A stretch of DNA of 8,641 bases from Bacteroidaceae bacterium. GTDB taxonomy: Bacteria; Bacteroidota; Bacteroidia; Bacteroidales; Bacteroidaceae. Location of the stretch: the NCBI GenBank assembly GCA_900752815.1, contig CAADWS010000186.1:1-8641 (forward strand), written 5' to 3'. The first letter of the stretch is position 1. Every line of letters starts with the position of its first letter. Below are positions 1 to 7,084 of the stretch, one piece after another. The notes below the pieces were generated by a model. It was not told the DNA's origin, did not search any database, and saw nothing but the letters and a program-made list of their open reading frames with translations. Both the position numbers and the translations under genes were made by a program.

Positions 1-66
1 ATCCTGCAATATATTAACTACAAAAATGGAAAACCCATTGGCAGAGTTAAATATGCACTAATTTAA
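1..66 (+). CDS. Possible 3' end of a rightward gene (partial)
   Basis: Frame 1 is open from the window edge to a TAA at 64-66 and ends ...NYKNGKPIGRVKYALI, which looks like a plausible protein C-terminus. If real, the gene converges on cas9 and their stop codons overlap by 9 bp. Twenty-one open codons can arise by chance. Frame 2 is also open, to a TAA at 59-61, so this is a weak call. No family is recognisable from so short a piece. Confidence 0.22.
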   Translation: MLQYINYKNGKPIGRVKYALI

Positions 67-80
67 TTCCGCCAACGGGT
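33..80 (-). terminator. Inverted repeat over the cas9 stop codon, likely cas9 terminator
   Basis: Arms at 33-52 and 61-80 are inverted copies matching at 17 of 20 positions, separated by an 8-nt loop (53-60) that contains the cas9 TAG stop. Read as cas9 mRNA, two of the three mismatches become G-U pairs and only one A-C mismatch remains. On the plus strand only one is a wobble pair. The cas9 transcript continues after the stem with a T-rich run (TTTCCATTTTTG), as an intrinsic terminator does. The structure includes the last six codons of cas9. Function is inferred; the repeat itself is plainly visible. Confidence 0.6.
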
Positions 81-3000
81 ATATTCTGTCTTTATGTATT
101 TCCTGCACATTCAGCGGGATTCCGATTTCATCAGGTGTAGGGACATACACCAGGTCGTTGGGCGAGAGGGTGAAGAGCAGACGATCGCCGGCCTCATTTT
201 CTTCGGCGACGGGTGGCAAACCTTGCTTCTTTCTTTCAATCAATTGGTTGAATGGAGGAGTTTCATAGGTTCGTTTTCCGTTTTTATCCAAATAGACGGC
301 GAAGTAAAGATTGGTTCCTTTTTCAGTTGCCACAAATTTGTCTTTTTTGTTGCCTCTGTTACCAACTGTAAATTTGGTTCCTTGTGCTTCCATGATTCTG
401 ACGCGCCGGATGGGCTGGTGCGGCCGTCCGTTGTTCAGTTCGGGGAGATGGCTGTTCAGGTATTCCAGTCCTTCGGGCGAGAAGGCTTCTTCGCGTTTTC
501 CGCCGTAGTGTTCGAGGTGGCGTGTGAGGATGTTGCGTATGCCGCTGTCGGTAATGTTCTCTATTTTGGTATCGGGCCCGAGGGGTTTCCGGGTGGCTAC
601 CATCCGTTCGGCGGGCACTTCATCGGTGAAGTAGTAGACGGATACTTTCTTGGGGTCGAACAGGGGGAAAAGGGCGGACTGGTTTTCGCGGAAATATTTT
701 TCCACCAGCTTGGGCGTATAGTTGAGCCGGAGCAGTTCGAACACCTTGCGCCGGATGGCTTTGTCGACAATGCGTTGCGGCGACTTCAGGGCTTCGGACA
801 GCCGTACCGTTTTTTTGCGGCAGAGGTTGACGCGGCCGAAAACGGTGTCCTTGTGGAGCGACTTGCGGATGGCAAAGCGGTCGCCCTTTTCCTGCCGTTT
901 CCACACCTTCTTTCCGGTTTCGGCGTCGTAACATTGGTATTGGTTGGCCGTCCGGGTGAGCACGCGCAGGTTCTGCTTGAAGCTGACCACGATGCGGTCG
1001 AGCGCGTCGGCAGTTTCCTGTGTGAAGGTGGGCCAGGGCTTGCGGAGCAGATACTCGTAGTTGCCGTTGTTGTCGGTGCGGTGTTTTTCGCAGAGGCGCC
1101 GGCGGAGGTCCTCGCGGGTAGTATGCACGCCGTCGATGGCGCTGATGTTGTTCAGATAGTTCACCACATTGCGGGAAACGCAGGCAATGGCGATGGCATC
1201 GAGGGCGTGGTGGCGGTGGTCGATGCGCTTGCGGCTGAATCCCTTCTGATATTCAAGGGGCAGGTTAATCTGGAAGACGCGTTTGCCTTCCTTGTTTTCC
1301 CACTGGCCGAAGCACTGGCTGCCCATCTTGTGGTTGAGTCGCTCGAAGCGGGGGGCGATGAGTTTGTTCCAAACGTCGTTGAGGCCCCAGTCCTTCTTGA
1401 CACGGTCGGTCACGGCACCGCTGCAGACGATGAGGTTTCTGGAGTTGGCCGCGTCTTCGCAGTTTCCGTTTTCGTCGCGGGTGCGGACGATGTTGGAGAG
1501 CAGCTGCACGATGTAACGGCTGATGTAGCGGCTGTCGTTGAGCTGGCGGCTGGAGAACTCTTCGGGCACTTCGGTGCGCAGCAGGTTGTTGAGTTTCCTG
1601 GGGTTGTGGGCATAGGTGTCCTTGACCAGCAGCTCATAGGCTTCGGCCTTCAGGATGGCCACCGTCTGCCCGCCGCATTCGATGGTGCTGCCGCCTTGCT
1701 CCTCAATGAAGTTGCGGGCCAGGGTGCAGTCCTTCAGCTTGTTGACGGCGGCCTCGCAGATGACCTTGTTCTGGAAGGAGTCGTCGTAATAGAGCTTTTG
1801 CGGAACGATGTGTTCGATTTCGTAGTCGCGGGTGAAGAGACGTGCCAGGGGGATGAAGCGGCCCGTGTAGGGCGAGCGGTAGCGCTGTTCGAGCCAGAGC
1901 TTGTAGCGGCGGATGTCGGCCGGCGTGGGGCGCTTTTTCTCGTCGCTTTCGTTGAACTTCTTGACAATCTGTGCGATATCATCATCCAGCTGGTTTTTCT
2001 TCCGGGCCTCGTTGAGGACGGTTTCTTCGTAGATGCGGAGCTTTTCCTGCTGTATGGGAGAATAGGGCCGCACGTTTTCCACCTCGTATTCCGGATGGGC
2101 CAGTTCTGCCAGCAGGGCCTTGATGCGCAGATTGTTCTGCTCGTTCCGGTTGATGGTTTCGGTCATTTTCCGGCGCTTGTCGGCGGGGTTTTTCATGTCG
2201 CGGCCGATTTCGACGTGGATTTCGTCGATGTGGCCCACGCGGCTGTCTTTCCAGACGTCGCGCACCACGCGGAGGGTTTCGAGCACCACCTGTTCGACGA
2301 TGGGATTGCGCAGAGAGTGGTGGCGGAACTGGCGCAGGAAGCAGTCGATGTCGGCGGGCGTTTCCCACTTTTCGACCTGCCCGGCTTCGCTGTGGCGGTC
2401 GTAGACCACGTAGCAGGCGAGCCAGGGGGAAAGTCCCTGGAAATCGGTGAGGGTGGTGCGGGCCGGCGGCTCGCCGATGGCCAGGCGGCAGGTGCGTTCG
2501 GAGAGGCCGTCGCCCACTTCGCCGTTAAGGATGCGCTCAATGCGCTGGCGGGTGGCGGCGTCGATGGCTTCGGCACTCCAGCGGCTGCCCCGGCGCATGA
2601 GGGGCAGCAGCCGGCCGATGGCCCGGGCGGAATAGGCGGCATAGCCGTCGTTGAAGGGCGGACAGCTGCGGAAGGCGCTGACGAAGGCGTCGGCGTCGAG
2701 GCCGTTTTGTGCGGCGAACTTGCGGAGCGCCTTTTCGAGTTCCTCCATGTTGCTGATGGAATAGAGCAGATGCCAGAGCGCCGTTTCGCGGTTGGTCTTG
2801 CCGCCAGGGGTCAGCCCCTGGAGGAAATCCTTGGGGGCACCGGCCTTCTTGAGCCGCGACTGCAACTGGGCGCGGGTGGCATAGGCGGGATATTCCTTGT
2901 CCTCCACGTAGTTCCAGCGGCAGTCCTTTTCGCTGAGCTTGAAGTGGCGGAGCACCTGGGCCTGCTTGATGCTTTTGTGCTGGCTGAGGTCATCGAACAG

Positions 3001-4443
3001 GCGCACGTAGGCTTCGTGGTCGGGGAGGCATTGGGCGGTGATGTCGTGGTTGACGCTCACTTTGCCTTCGCTCTCGTCGATGCGGCGGTAGATGCGCAGA
3101 TTGCCGATGAACTGCCAGAGGCGGAACTCCTGGAACAGGGGATGCGAACAGGGGATGCACTTGATGGGGCTTTTCCGGATTTCGCCCGTTGTGCGGTCAA
3201 CGTATTCGCGGAATTCATAGGGGCATTCGCTGACCAGCCCTTTCTGGCTCCTGAGCGGGCGCTGATAGAAGAGCACGTCGTCGACAAGGAGGGCGCAGAG
3301 GTCGCGCCGGGACAGGTTGCGGGCATGCGGCAGATTGTGCGGATAGAGTTCGGCGATGCACTCCTGAAGGCAACGGGGACTCTGCAACTCGGGATGGAAC
3401 TGCTTCTGACACTCGAGGATGCGCCGGATTTCCTCAAGGTAGAACTTGCGGTCGACGGTGCGGAGATAGGCTCCGCGTATTTTGCGTTGCGGCGCTTCCA
3501 TGAGCGAATCGTAGATGTATTGTCCCACGGTTTTCTCCGACTGCCGGATGAGCTCTTCGGTGCGCACCTTGACCAGTCCCCAGTCGTCTTCCTTGGGGAC
3601 GCGGAATGTGCGGCTGACGTTGCCTTCTTTGTCGCAGACGGGGCGGCCTTCGGCATCGACTTTGGTGGTTACGATGAATTCCTTCACCTTTCCTTCCCAG
3701 AGCGGGGCTTCTCTGGCCGTACAGTTGGGGTAGACCATTCCGTTTTCAAAATGGACATTGTAGGCGGCCTTGCCGCGGCTCATCTCACCGGTGCTTTCCA
3801 CCTTCGTTACCGTGAGGCTGTAGTATTCTTCCTTCCTGCTGTTGTCCTCGTCCTTGACTTCCGTTTCGCTGCGCAGCTGGAAATAGCCGCGCTTCTGGTT
3901 GAAACTGTGAAGCACCCAGGCCAGTTCGCAGGCGCTGATTTTCCGGGTGAGGGCTTTCTGCCGCAGGTAGTAGAGCGTCCAGTCGTAGGGGATGCGCTGC
4001 CCGTCGCCGTGGCGGCTGCGGAAGTCGGCGAGCATTTCCTCAAAGGCTTCGCGGAAGAGGAAACGGGGACCGGCGCCGTTGGCATCGGGCTCCCAGGCCA
4101 GTTGTGGCTCGCTGTCGTTCAGAAATTTTCCGTAGCGGTCGAGTTGCCCGGCATAGTGTTCCGGCAACCAGCCGAGCACACGGAGCACGCGGTTGAGGCG
4201 GTGGCGGCGCAGACGGGACCGTTCGATGATGCGGCGGGTCAGGCGTAGACGGGTGCGTTCACGGGTTTGCGACTGTGTGTTTCCCTTGGCGAAGTCGGAC
4301 AGGGTGGCGGCATCCATGGGGAGGATGCGGCTGCCGGTCAGGAGAATCTTTCCGGAGTTTTCTGCGTCTTCTCCCTGCCCGGTGGCAACAACGGCCCATC
4401 CTATGCTGTTGGTACCTAAATCTAATCCTAATATGTTTTTCAT
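58..4443 (-). CDS. cas9: CRISPR-associated endonuclease Cas9 (type II-C, Bacteroidales type)
   Basis: Cas9 is the RNA-guided DNA nuclease of type II CRISPR systems. It uses a crRNA:tracrRNA duplex to find a target and cuts one strand with HNH and the other with RuvC. The product is 1461 aa from ATG at 4443. A TTG nine codons upstream keeps the frame open but overlaps the -7 box, so I reject it as the start. RuvC-I is ILGLDLGTNSIGWAVV with D8, followed by an arginine-rich bridge helix at about 60-92 and a long recognition lobe. RuvC-II is HVEIGRDMKNP with E745. HNH is YEIEHIVPQ with H878, and N892 and N901 keep the spacing of SpCas9 H840/N854/N863. RuvC-III is HRHHALDAIAIA with H1079 and D1082. 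All catalytic residues are present, so it should be active. The length suits the long II-C Cas9s of Bacteroidota. The C-terminal third should hold the WED and PAM-interacting regions; the PAM cannot be read from sequence. A tracrRNA gene diverges upstream. cas1 does not start within the 57 nt visible downstream. GC falls near the 3' end. Confidence 0.97.
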   Translation of the reverse strand: MKNILGLDLGTNSIGWAVVATGQGEDAENSGKILLTGSRILPMDAATLSDFAKGNTQSQTRERTRLRLTRRIIERSRLRRHRLNRVLRVLGWLPEHYAGQLDRYGKFLNDSEPQLAWEPDANGAGPRFLFREAFEEMLADFRSRHGDGQRIPYDWTLYYLRQKALTRKISACELAWVLHSFNQKRGYFQLRSETEVKDEDNSRKEEYYSLTVTKVESTGEMSRGKAAYNVHFENGMVYPNCTAREAPLWEGKVKEFIVTTKVDAEGRPVCDKEGNVSRTFRVPKEDDWGLVKVRTEELIRQSEKTVGQYIYDSLMEAPQRKIRGAYLRTVDRKFYLEEIRRILECQKQFHPELQSPRCLQECIAELYPHNLPHARNLSRRDLCALLVDDVLFYQRPLRSQKGLVSECPYEFREYVDRTTGEIRKSPIKCIPCSHPLFQEFRLWQFIGNLRIYRRIDESEGKVSVNHDITAQCLPDHEAYVRLFDDLSQHKSIKQAQVLRHFKLSEKDCRWNYVEDKEYPAYATRAQLQSRLKKAGAPKDFLQGLTPGGKTNRETALWHLLYSISNMEELEKALRKFAAQNGLDADAFVSAFRSCPPFNDGYAAYSARAIGRLLPLMRRGSRWSAEAIDAATRQRIERILNGEVGDGLSERTCRLAIGEPPARTTLTDFQGLSPWLACYVVYDRHSEAGQVEKWETPADIDCFLRQFRHHSLRNPIVEQVVLETLRVVRDVWKDSRVGHIDEIHVEIGRDMKNPADKRRKMTETINRNEQNNLRIKALLAELAHPEYEVENVRPYSPIQQEKLRIYEETVLNEARKKNQLDDDIAQIVKKFNESDEKKRPTPADIRRYKLWLEQRYRSPYTGRFIPLARLFTRDYEIEHIVPQKLYYDDSFQNKVICEAAVNKLKDCTLARNFIEEQGGSTIECGGQTVAILKAEAYELLVKDTYAHNPRKLNNLLRTEVPEEFSSRQLNDSRYISRYIVQLLSNIVRTRDENGNCEDAANSRNLIVCSGAVTDRVKKDWGLNDVWNKLIAPRFERLNHKMGSQCFGQWENKEGKRVFQINLPLEYQKGFSRKRIDHRHHALDAIAIACVSRNVVNYLNNISAIDGVHTTREDLRRRLCEKHRTDNNGNYEYLLRKPWPTFTQETADALDRIVVSFKQNLRVLTRTANQYQCYDAETGKKVWKRQEKGDRFAIRKSLHKDTVFGRVNLCRKKTVRLSEALKSPQRIVDKAIRRKVFELLRLNYTPKLVEKYFRENQSALFPLFDPKKVSVYYFTDEVPAERMVATRKPLGPDTKIENITDSGIRNILTRHLEHYGGKREEAFSPEGLEYLNSHLPELNNGRPHQPIRRVRIMEAQGTKFTVGNRGNKKDKFVATEKGTNLYFAVYLDKNGKRTYETPPFNQLIERKKQGLPPVAEENEAGDRLLFTLSPNDLVYVPTPDEIGIPLNVQEIHKDRIYPLAELN

Positions 4444-4467
4444 GAGGTAATTTGTAAGTTCTGCATA

Positions 4468-4475
4468 CAAAATTA
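4468..4475 (-). promoter_or_regulatory. cas9 promoter, -7 box
   Basis: On the minus strand this reads TAATTTTG, an exact match to the Bacteroides -7 consensus TAnnTTTG. It lies 24 nt before the cas9 ATG, giving a 5' leader of roughly 20 nt. No good TTTG -33 box sits at the usual distance (the sequence there is close to ACTG), which may mean weak expression. No Shine-Dalgarno motif is visible before the ATG, which is common in this phylum. Confidence 0.6.
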
Positions 4476-4524
4476 ATTGATTTTTTGAGGATTGCAGTTT
4501 TTTTTAGAAAAAACTTGCAGAAAA

Positions 4525-4556
4525 TTTGCCGGAAACGGAAAAAAGCGTTTACTTTG
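4525..4556 (+). promoter_or_regulatory. tracrRNA promoter (-33 TTTG, -7 TTACTTTG)
   Basis: TTTG at 4525-4528 and TTACTTTG at 4549-4556 are 20 nt apart, matching the Bacteroides sigma factor layout (TTTG, 19-21 nt, TAnnTTTG) with one mismatch in the -7 box. The predicted start lies near 4560-4563, directly at the first base of the anti-repeat. With the cas9 promoter this forms a divergent control region of about 90 bp. Confidence 0.6.
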
Positions 4557-4560
4557 CCGA

Positions 4561-4645
4561 TACTAATTGAAAGCTATTCACAATAAGGATGATTCCGTTG
4601 TGAAAACTATCAGGGTTGCCCTCGTCCTTTAACGGGGGCTTTTTT
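4561..4645 (+). ncRNA. tracrRNA of the type II-C system
   Basis: A tracrRNA pairs with the repeat part of the pre-crRNA, lets RNase III process it, and anchors the guide in Cas9. The anti-repeat is at about 4561-4583 (ATTGAAAGCTATTCACAA). It predicts a CRISPR repeat containing TTGTGAATAGCTTTCAATTA, close to the Bacteroides II-C repeats I remember (starting GTTGTGATTTGCTTTC). Next comes a nexus-like hairpin, CAATAAGGAT...TTCCGTTG (4581-4600), a linker GAAAACTATCAGG, and a terminator hairpin at 4618-4639 followed by six Ts. The RNA is about 85 nt long. It is divergent from cas9, 117 nt from the cas9 ATG. The 5' end is inferred from the promoter; the array itself is not in the window. Confidence 0.88.
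4618..4645 (+). terminator. Intrinsic terminator of the tracrRNA
   Basis: The 8-bp stem GCCCTCGT / ACGGGGGC (one G-U pair) encloses a 6-nt loop and is followed at once by TTTTTT at 4640-4645. It also serves as the 3' hairpin of the tracrRNA. It should shield the downstream galactosidase from tracrRNA read-through. Confidence 0.88.
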
Positions 4646-4746
4646 GTACCTGTTCTTTTGGGGGGAGACGGTCCGGCACCGGAATATGAGGCGCCATCTT
4701 TGCGCAGTCATCTTGCACCACAGCATTGTGGGCTTTCATGTTGTCC

Positions 4747-4853
4747 TGCGTTCGCGGTGTCGTCCGGACGGTTGCCGGAAAATATCATGGTCCGCGCGGG
4801 AAAATCCCGGCCAAATACAGATTGCTGTGAAAAGTTTTCGTAACTTTCGGTTG
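4747..4853 (+). repeat. Interspersed intergenic repeat, copy A
   Basis: The core 4766-4853 (88 bp) matches copy B at 79 of 88 positions once the extra 37-bp unit of copy B is left out, with no other gaps. Weaker similarity extends left to 4747. Recognisable parts are GGACGGTTGCCGG, ATATCATGGTCCGC, the hairpin CGGGA-AAA-TCCCG, the near-palindrome GAAAAGTTTTC (4829-4839) and TAACTTTCG (4841-4849). It ends 81 bp before the GH110 start and points the same way as the gene. Small minus-strand open frames crossing both copies share the peptide pattern FGRDFP-RTMIF-GNRP only because the DNA is repeated. The family's name and function are unknown to me. Confidence 0.85.
4841..4848 (+). promoter_or_regulatory. 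Possible -7 box for the GH110 gene, inside repeat copy A
   Basis: TAACTTTC differs from TAnnTTTG only in the last base. A TTG at 4822-4824 is about 16 nt upstream, shorter than usual. It would give a leader of about 80 nt. No better candidate exists between it and the start codon. The same box occurs in copy B, so it belongs to the repeat. Weak call. Confidence 0.3.
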
Positions 4854-4934
4854 TGGATGCCGCCCGGGCCGCATCGGGCTGTATTCGCTCACGGCATTTC
4901 CATGAAACCAACTGTATGAAAAGAAAAAAATACT

Positions 4935-6767
4935 ATGAAACGTCACCAACTGTTATTTACGCTTTTCTTCTTTCTTTCCACAAAAGTGTTTTCACAATCT
5001 CAGGATACGGTCTATGTCAGGGACTTTGTGCAACCGGGCACGTATCGGAACTGTGTGGAGGAAATACAAAAGGCCATTGATGCCTGCAAGGAAAGGGGAG
5101 CGAAAGTGCTGCTCTTCGAAAAGGGGCGGTATGACATCTGGCCGGAAAAGGCGCAACGGCGCGAGTATTTCATATCCAACACTTCCAGCGAGCAGGAATG
5201 CCCCTCGAAGGTCAAGACCGTGGGTCTCCTTTTTGAAAGAATCAACGGCCTGGAGGTCATCGGGCAGGACGCATTACTGATGTTTCACGGGAAGATGATT
5301 ATGATGGCATTCGACCAATGCCGGCAGATCAAGGTCCGTTCATTGCGTACGGATTTTGAACGGCCTACTGCTTCAGAAATCAAATATGTCAAGAAAACCG
5401 GCGACGGAGTGGAAGTGGCTTTGCACCGTGACACGAGATATGACCTTGCCGACGGCCGGCTGCATCTGATTGGCGAAGGATGGGAGTCGGAGCGTTTCCA
5501 TTGCATAGAATGGGACAAGGACACCCATTTCTTTACCTACAGCAGCGGCTGGAACACCCTGCACAAGGCCAAGGCCAGGGAGGTATCACCCGGTATCATT
5601 CATTTCGATACGCCCGCATCCTTTCAGCCCAAAATCGGCAATATCCTCACGGTCAGAGACATCATACGCGACCAGGTGGGCATGTTTATTAAGGAAACCA
5701 GCCAAATCACTTTGCAGGATTTACACATCGCTTATATGCACGGACTGGGAATTGTCAGCCAATACAGCACGGACATTACGATGGACCGGGTGCGCTGCAC
5801 TCCGAATGAGGAAAGGGGACGGATATTGGCTTCGTCGGCCGATTTCATGCATTTTTCCGGCTGCCGGGGTAAAATCACCATACGGAACTGCCGGCTGGAA
5901 GGTGCGCACGACGACCCGATTAACATTCACGGGACGAACCTGAGAATTATGGAAAAGACGGACAGCCATACCCTACGGTTGCGCTTTATGCATGCGCAGA
6001 GCTATGGTTTCACGGCCTTTCATGCGGGCGACACGGTGGCCCTCGTGCAGGCAAAGACGATGATGCGGTGCAAAACGCCCTATCGGGTCAGATGGGCCAG
6101 AAAATTGTCGGACAGGGAAATACTCGTTTCCTTCACTGCTCCCGTAACGGATGATTTTGAAATCGGGCATGACTGTGTAGAAAACCTCAGTTATACGCCC
6201 GAGGTGCATATCCATCATAATTATTTCACGAGAACCAGTACGCGCGGACTGCTGGTGACTACGCCCAGAAAGGTGGTCATCGAGGACAATGTGTTTGAGA
6301 AGACGGGGATGAGTGCCATCCTGATAGAAAGTGACGCGGAAGGATGGTTTGAGTCGGGACCGGTGAAAGATGTGCTTATCCGCAATAATACCTTCATCGA
6401 CTGTGCCTATCAGGGGGGACCCGGAAATGCCGTTATCGCGTTGAATCCTTCCAATACGGTGGTTGATTCCCGTCAGCCGGTGCATCAGAACATCCGGATT
6501 GTCAATAACCGCTTTCTTACCTTCGATTATCCCGTTCTGTTTGCGAAGAGTACCCACCATCTTTTGTTCTCGGGAAATTCCATCGAACGGACTCACACCA
6601 CTTCTTCATTATGCGGGAATAAAAATACGTTCTATTTCAACGGCTGCCATCGCGTCACCATCAAGGACAATCAATGGAGCGGATGGTCCGAACAGCCTCA
6701 AACTGTGATTAAAAATATGAGCAGGAAGTCGATAAGGCAGGAGGGTACGGTATTGCTGGAGCAATGA
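4935..6767 (+). CDS. Secreted alpha-1,3-galactosidase, glycoside hydrolase family 110
   Basis: GH110 enzymes are inverting exo-alpha-1,3-galactosidases that remove terminal alpha-1,3-galactose from blood-group-B and, in subgroup B, linear Gal-alpha-1,3-Gal glycans. The 610-aa product starts with a signal peptide (MKRHQLLFTLFFFLSTKVFS, then QSQ) without a lipobox cysteine, so it is likely periplasmic or exported. Family-typical segments are KGRYDIWPE, YFISNTSSEQECPSKVK and MFHGKM near the N-terminus. Repeated right-handed beta-helix turns (HIHHNYFTRTSTRGLLV, VLIRNNTFIDCAYQGGPGNA) follow. The motifs ASSADFMHF and EGAHDDPINIHGT place D303, D326 and D327 at the spacing I recall for the three active-site aspartates of a characterised GH110 (D321, D344, D345), so it is probably active. 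Family members are annotated glaA or glaB; I cannot assign which. The ATG at 4935 follows an A-rich stretch, and another ATG at 4916 is out of frame. No SusC/SusD or other glycan gene is adjacent; it stands alone between two repeats. Confidence 0.92.
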   Translation: MKRHQLLFTLFFFLSTKVFSQSQDTVYVRDFVQPGTYRNCVEEIQKAIDACKERGAKVLLFEKGRYDIWPEKAQRREYFISNTSSEQECPSKVKTVGLLFERINGLEVIGQDALLMFHGKMIMMAFDQCRQIKVRSLRTDFERPTASEIKYVKKTGDGVEVALHRDTRYDLADGRLHLIGEGWESERFHCIEWDKDTHFFTYSSGWNTLHKAKAREVSPGIIHFDTPASFQPKIGNILTVRDIIRDQVGMFIKETSQITLQDLHIAYMHGLGIVSQYSTDITMDRVRCTPNEERGRILASSADFMHFSGCRGKITIRNCRLEGAHDDPINIHGTNLRIMEKTDSHTLRLRFMHAQSYGFTAFHAGDTVALVQAKTMMRCKTPYRVRWARKLSDREILVSFTAPVTDDFEIGHDCVENLSYTPEVHIHHNYFTRTSTRGLLVTTPRKVVIEDNVFEKTGMSAILIESDAEGWFESGPVKDVLIRNNTFIDCAYQGGPGNAVIALNPSNTVVDSRQPVHQNIRIVNNRFLTFDYPVLFAKSTHHLLFSGNSIERTHTTSSLCGNKNTFYFNGCHRVTIKDNQWSGWSEQPQTVIKNMSRKSIRQEGTVLLEQ

Positions 6768-6841
6768 CAGGGCCCCGAAGGCCGTCAGCCGGTTCCGATG
6801 GGTATATCTTCGCGGCAATTGGTGTGAGTGGTGTCCGGCCA

Positions 6842-6985
6842 TGCGTTCACGGGGCCCGCTGGACGGTTACCGGGAAATATCATGGTCCGCCCGGGAAAAT
6901 CCCGGCCAAAGGCTGATTCCTGCGAAAACGGGAAAATCCCGGCCAAAGGCTGATTCCTGCGAAAAGTTTTCGTAACTTTCGATTG
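6842..6985 (+). repeat. Interspersed intergenic repeat, copy B
   Basis: The core 6861-6985 (125 bp) is the same element as copy A, in direct orientation, about 2.1 kb downstream and on the far side of the GH110 gene. The hairpin is perfect here (CCGGGA-AAA-TCCCGG, 6891-6905), as is the palindrome CGAAAA-G-TTTTCG (6960-6972), followed by TAACTTTCG (6973-6981). It differs from copy A by nine substitutions and one internal 37-bp duplication. Confidence 0.85.
6892..6965 (+). repeat. Two-copy 37-bp tandem duplication inside repeat copy B
   Basis: Units 6892-6928 and 6929-6965 are identical, each beginning CGGGAAAATCCCGGCC and ending CCTGCGAAAA. Copy A has one unit. Exact identity points to a recent slippage or unequal-recombination event. 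Confidence 0.93.
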
Positions 6986-7084
6986 CAAAAAAGCAGATTC
7001 TTTTTCCGGGTTTATGGATATGGTGTGTCTGTCCGTCCGGGGGCTATTGACGGTTTCTGCCGCTGTTGCATACGATGAAATCAC

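Larger units (their letters stand above)
4646..4934. other. Intergenic region between tracrRNA and the GH110 gene
   Basis: This stretch of 289 bp has no convincing gene. The main content is repeat copy A (4747-4853). A small hairpin CCACA-GCAT-TGTGG lies at 4718-4731. A box CATCTTTG at 4695-4702 is one base off the TAnnTTTG consensus but lacks a matching TTTG upstream. Short open frames here have no start-site support and partly arise from the repeat. Confidence 0.6.

Noticed and set aside
94..4248. A 1384-codon open frame on the plus strand, antisense to cas9
   Set aside because: cas9 is unmistakable, and its GC-rich codon choice avoids TTA, CTA and TCA, the codons that would give stops in the antisense frame. 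The antisense product has no recognisable domain.
4444..4470. TTG start nine codons upstream for cas9
   Set aside because: It overlaps the predicted -7 box, and Cas9 proteins normally begin just before the RuvC-I motif, as the ATG at 4443 does.
4444..4560. A longer tracrRNA form acting as a natural single guide against the cas9 promoter
   Set aside because: Only a six-base TTGCAG recurs in this region; no guide-length match to the cas9 promoter is visible, and the tracrRNA promoter places the start at the anti-repeat.
4708..4911. Minus-strand short frame with pattern FGRDFP-RTMIF-GNRP, and its counterpart at 6785-7123
   Set aside because: Their similarity comes entirely from the shared intergenic repeat; neither has a domain or start-site support.
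5973..6596. 207-codon frame antisense to the GH110 gene
   Set aside because: Shadow of a clear sense gene; no motifs.
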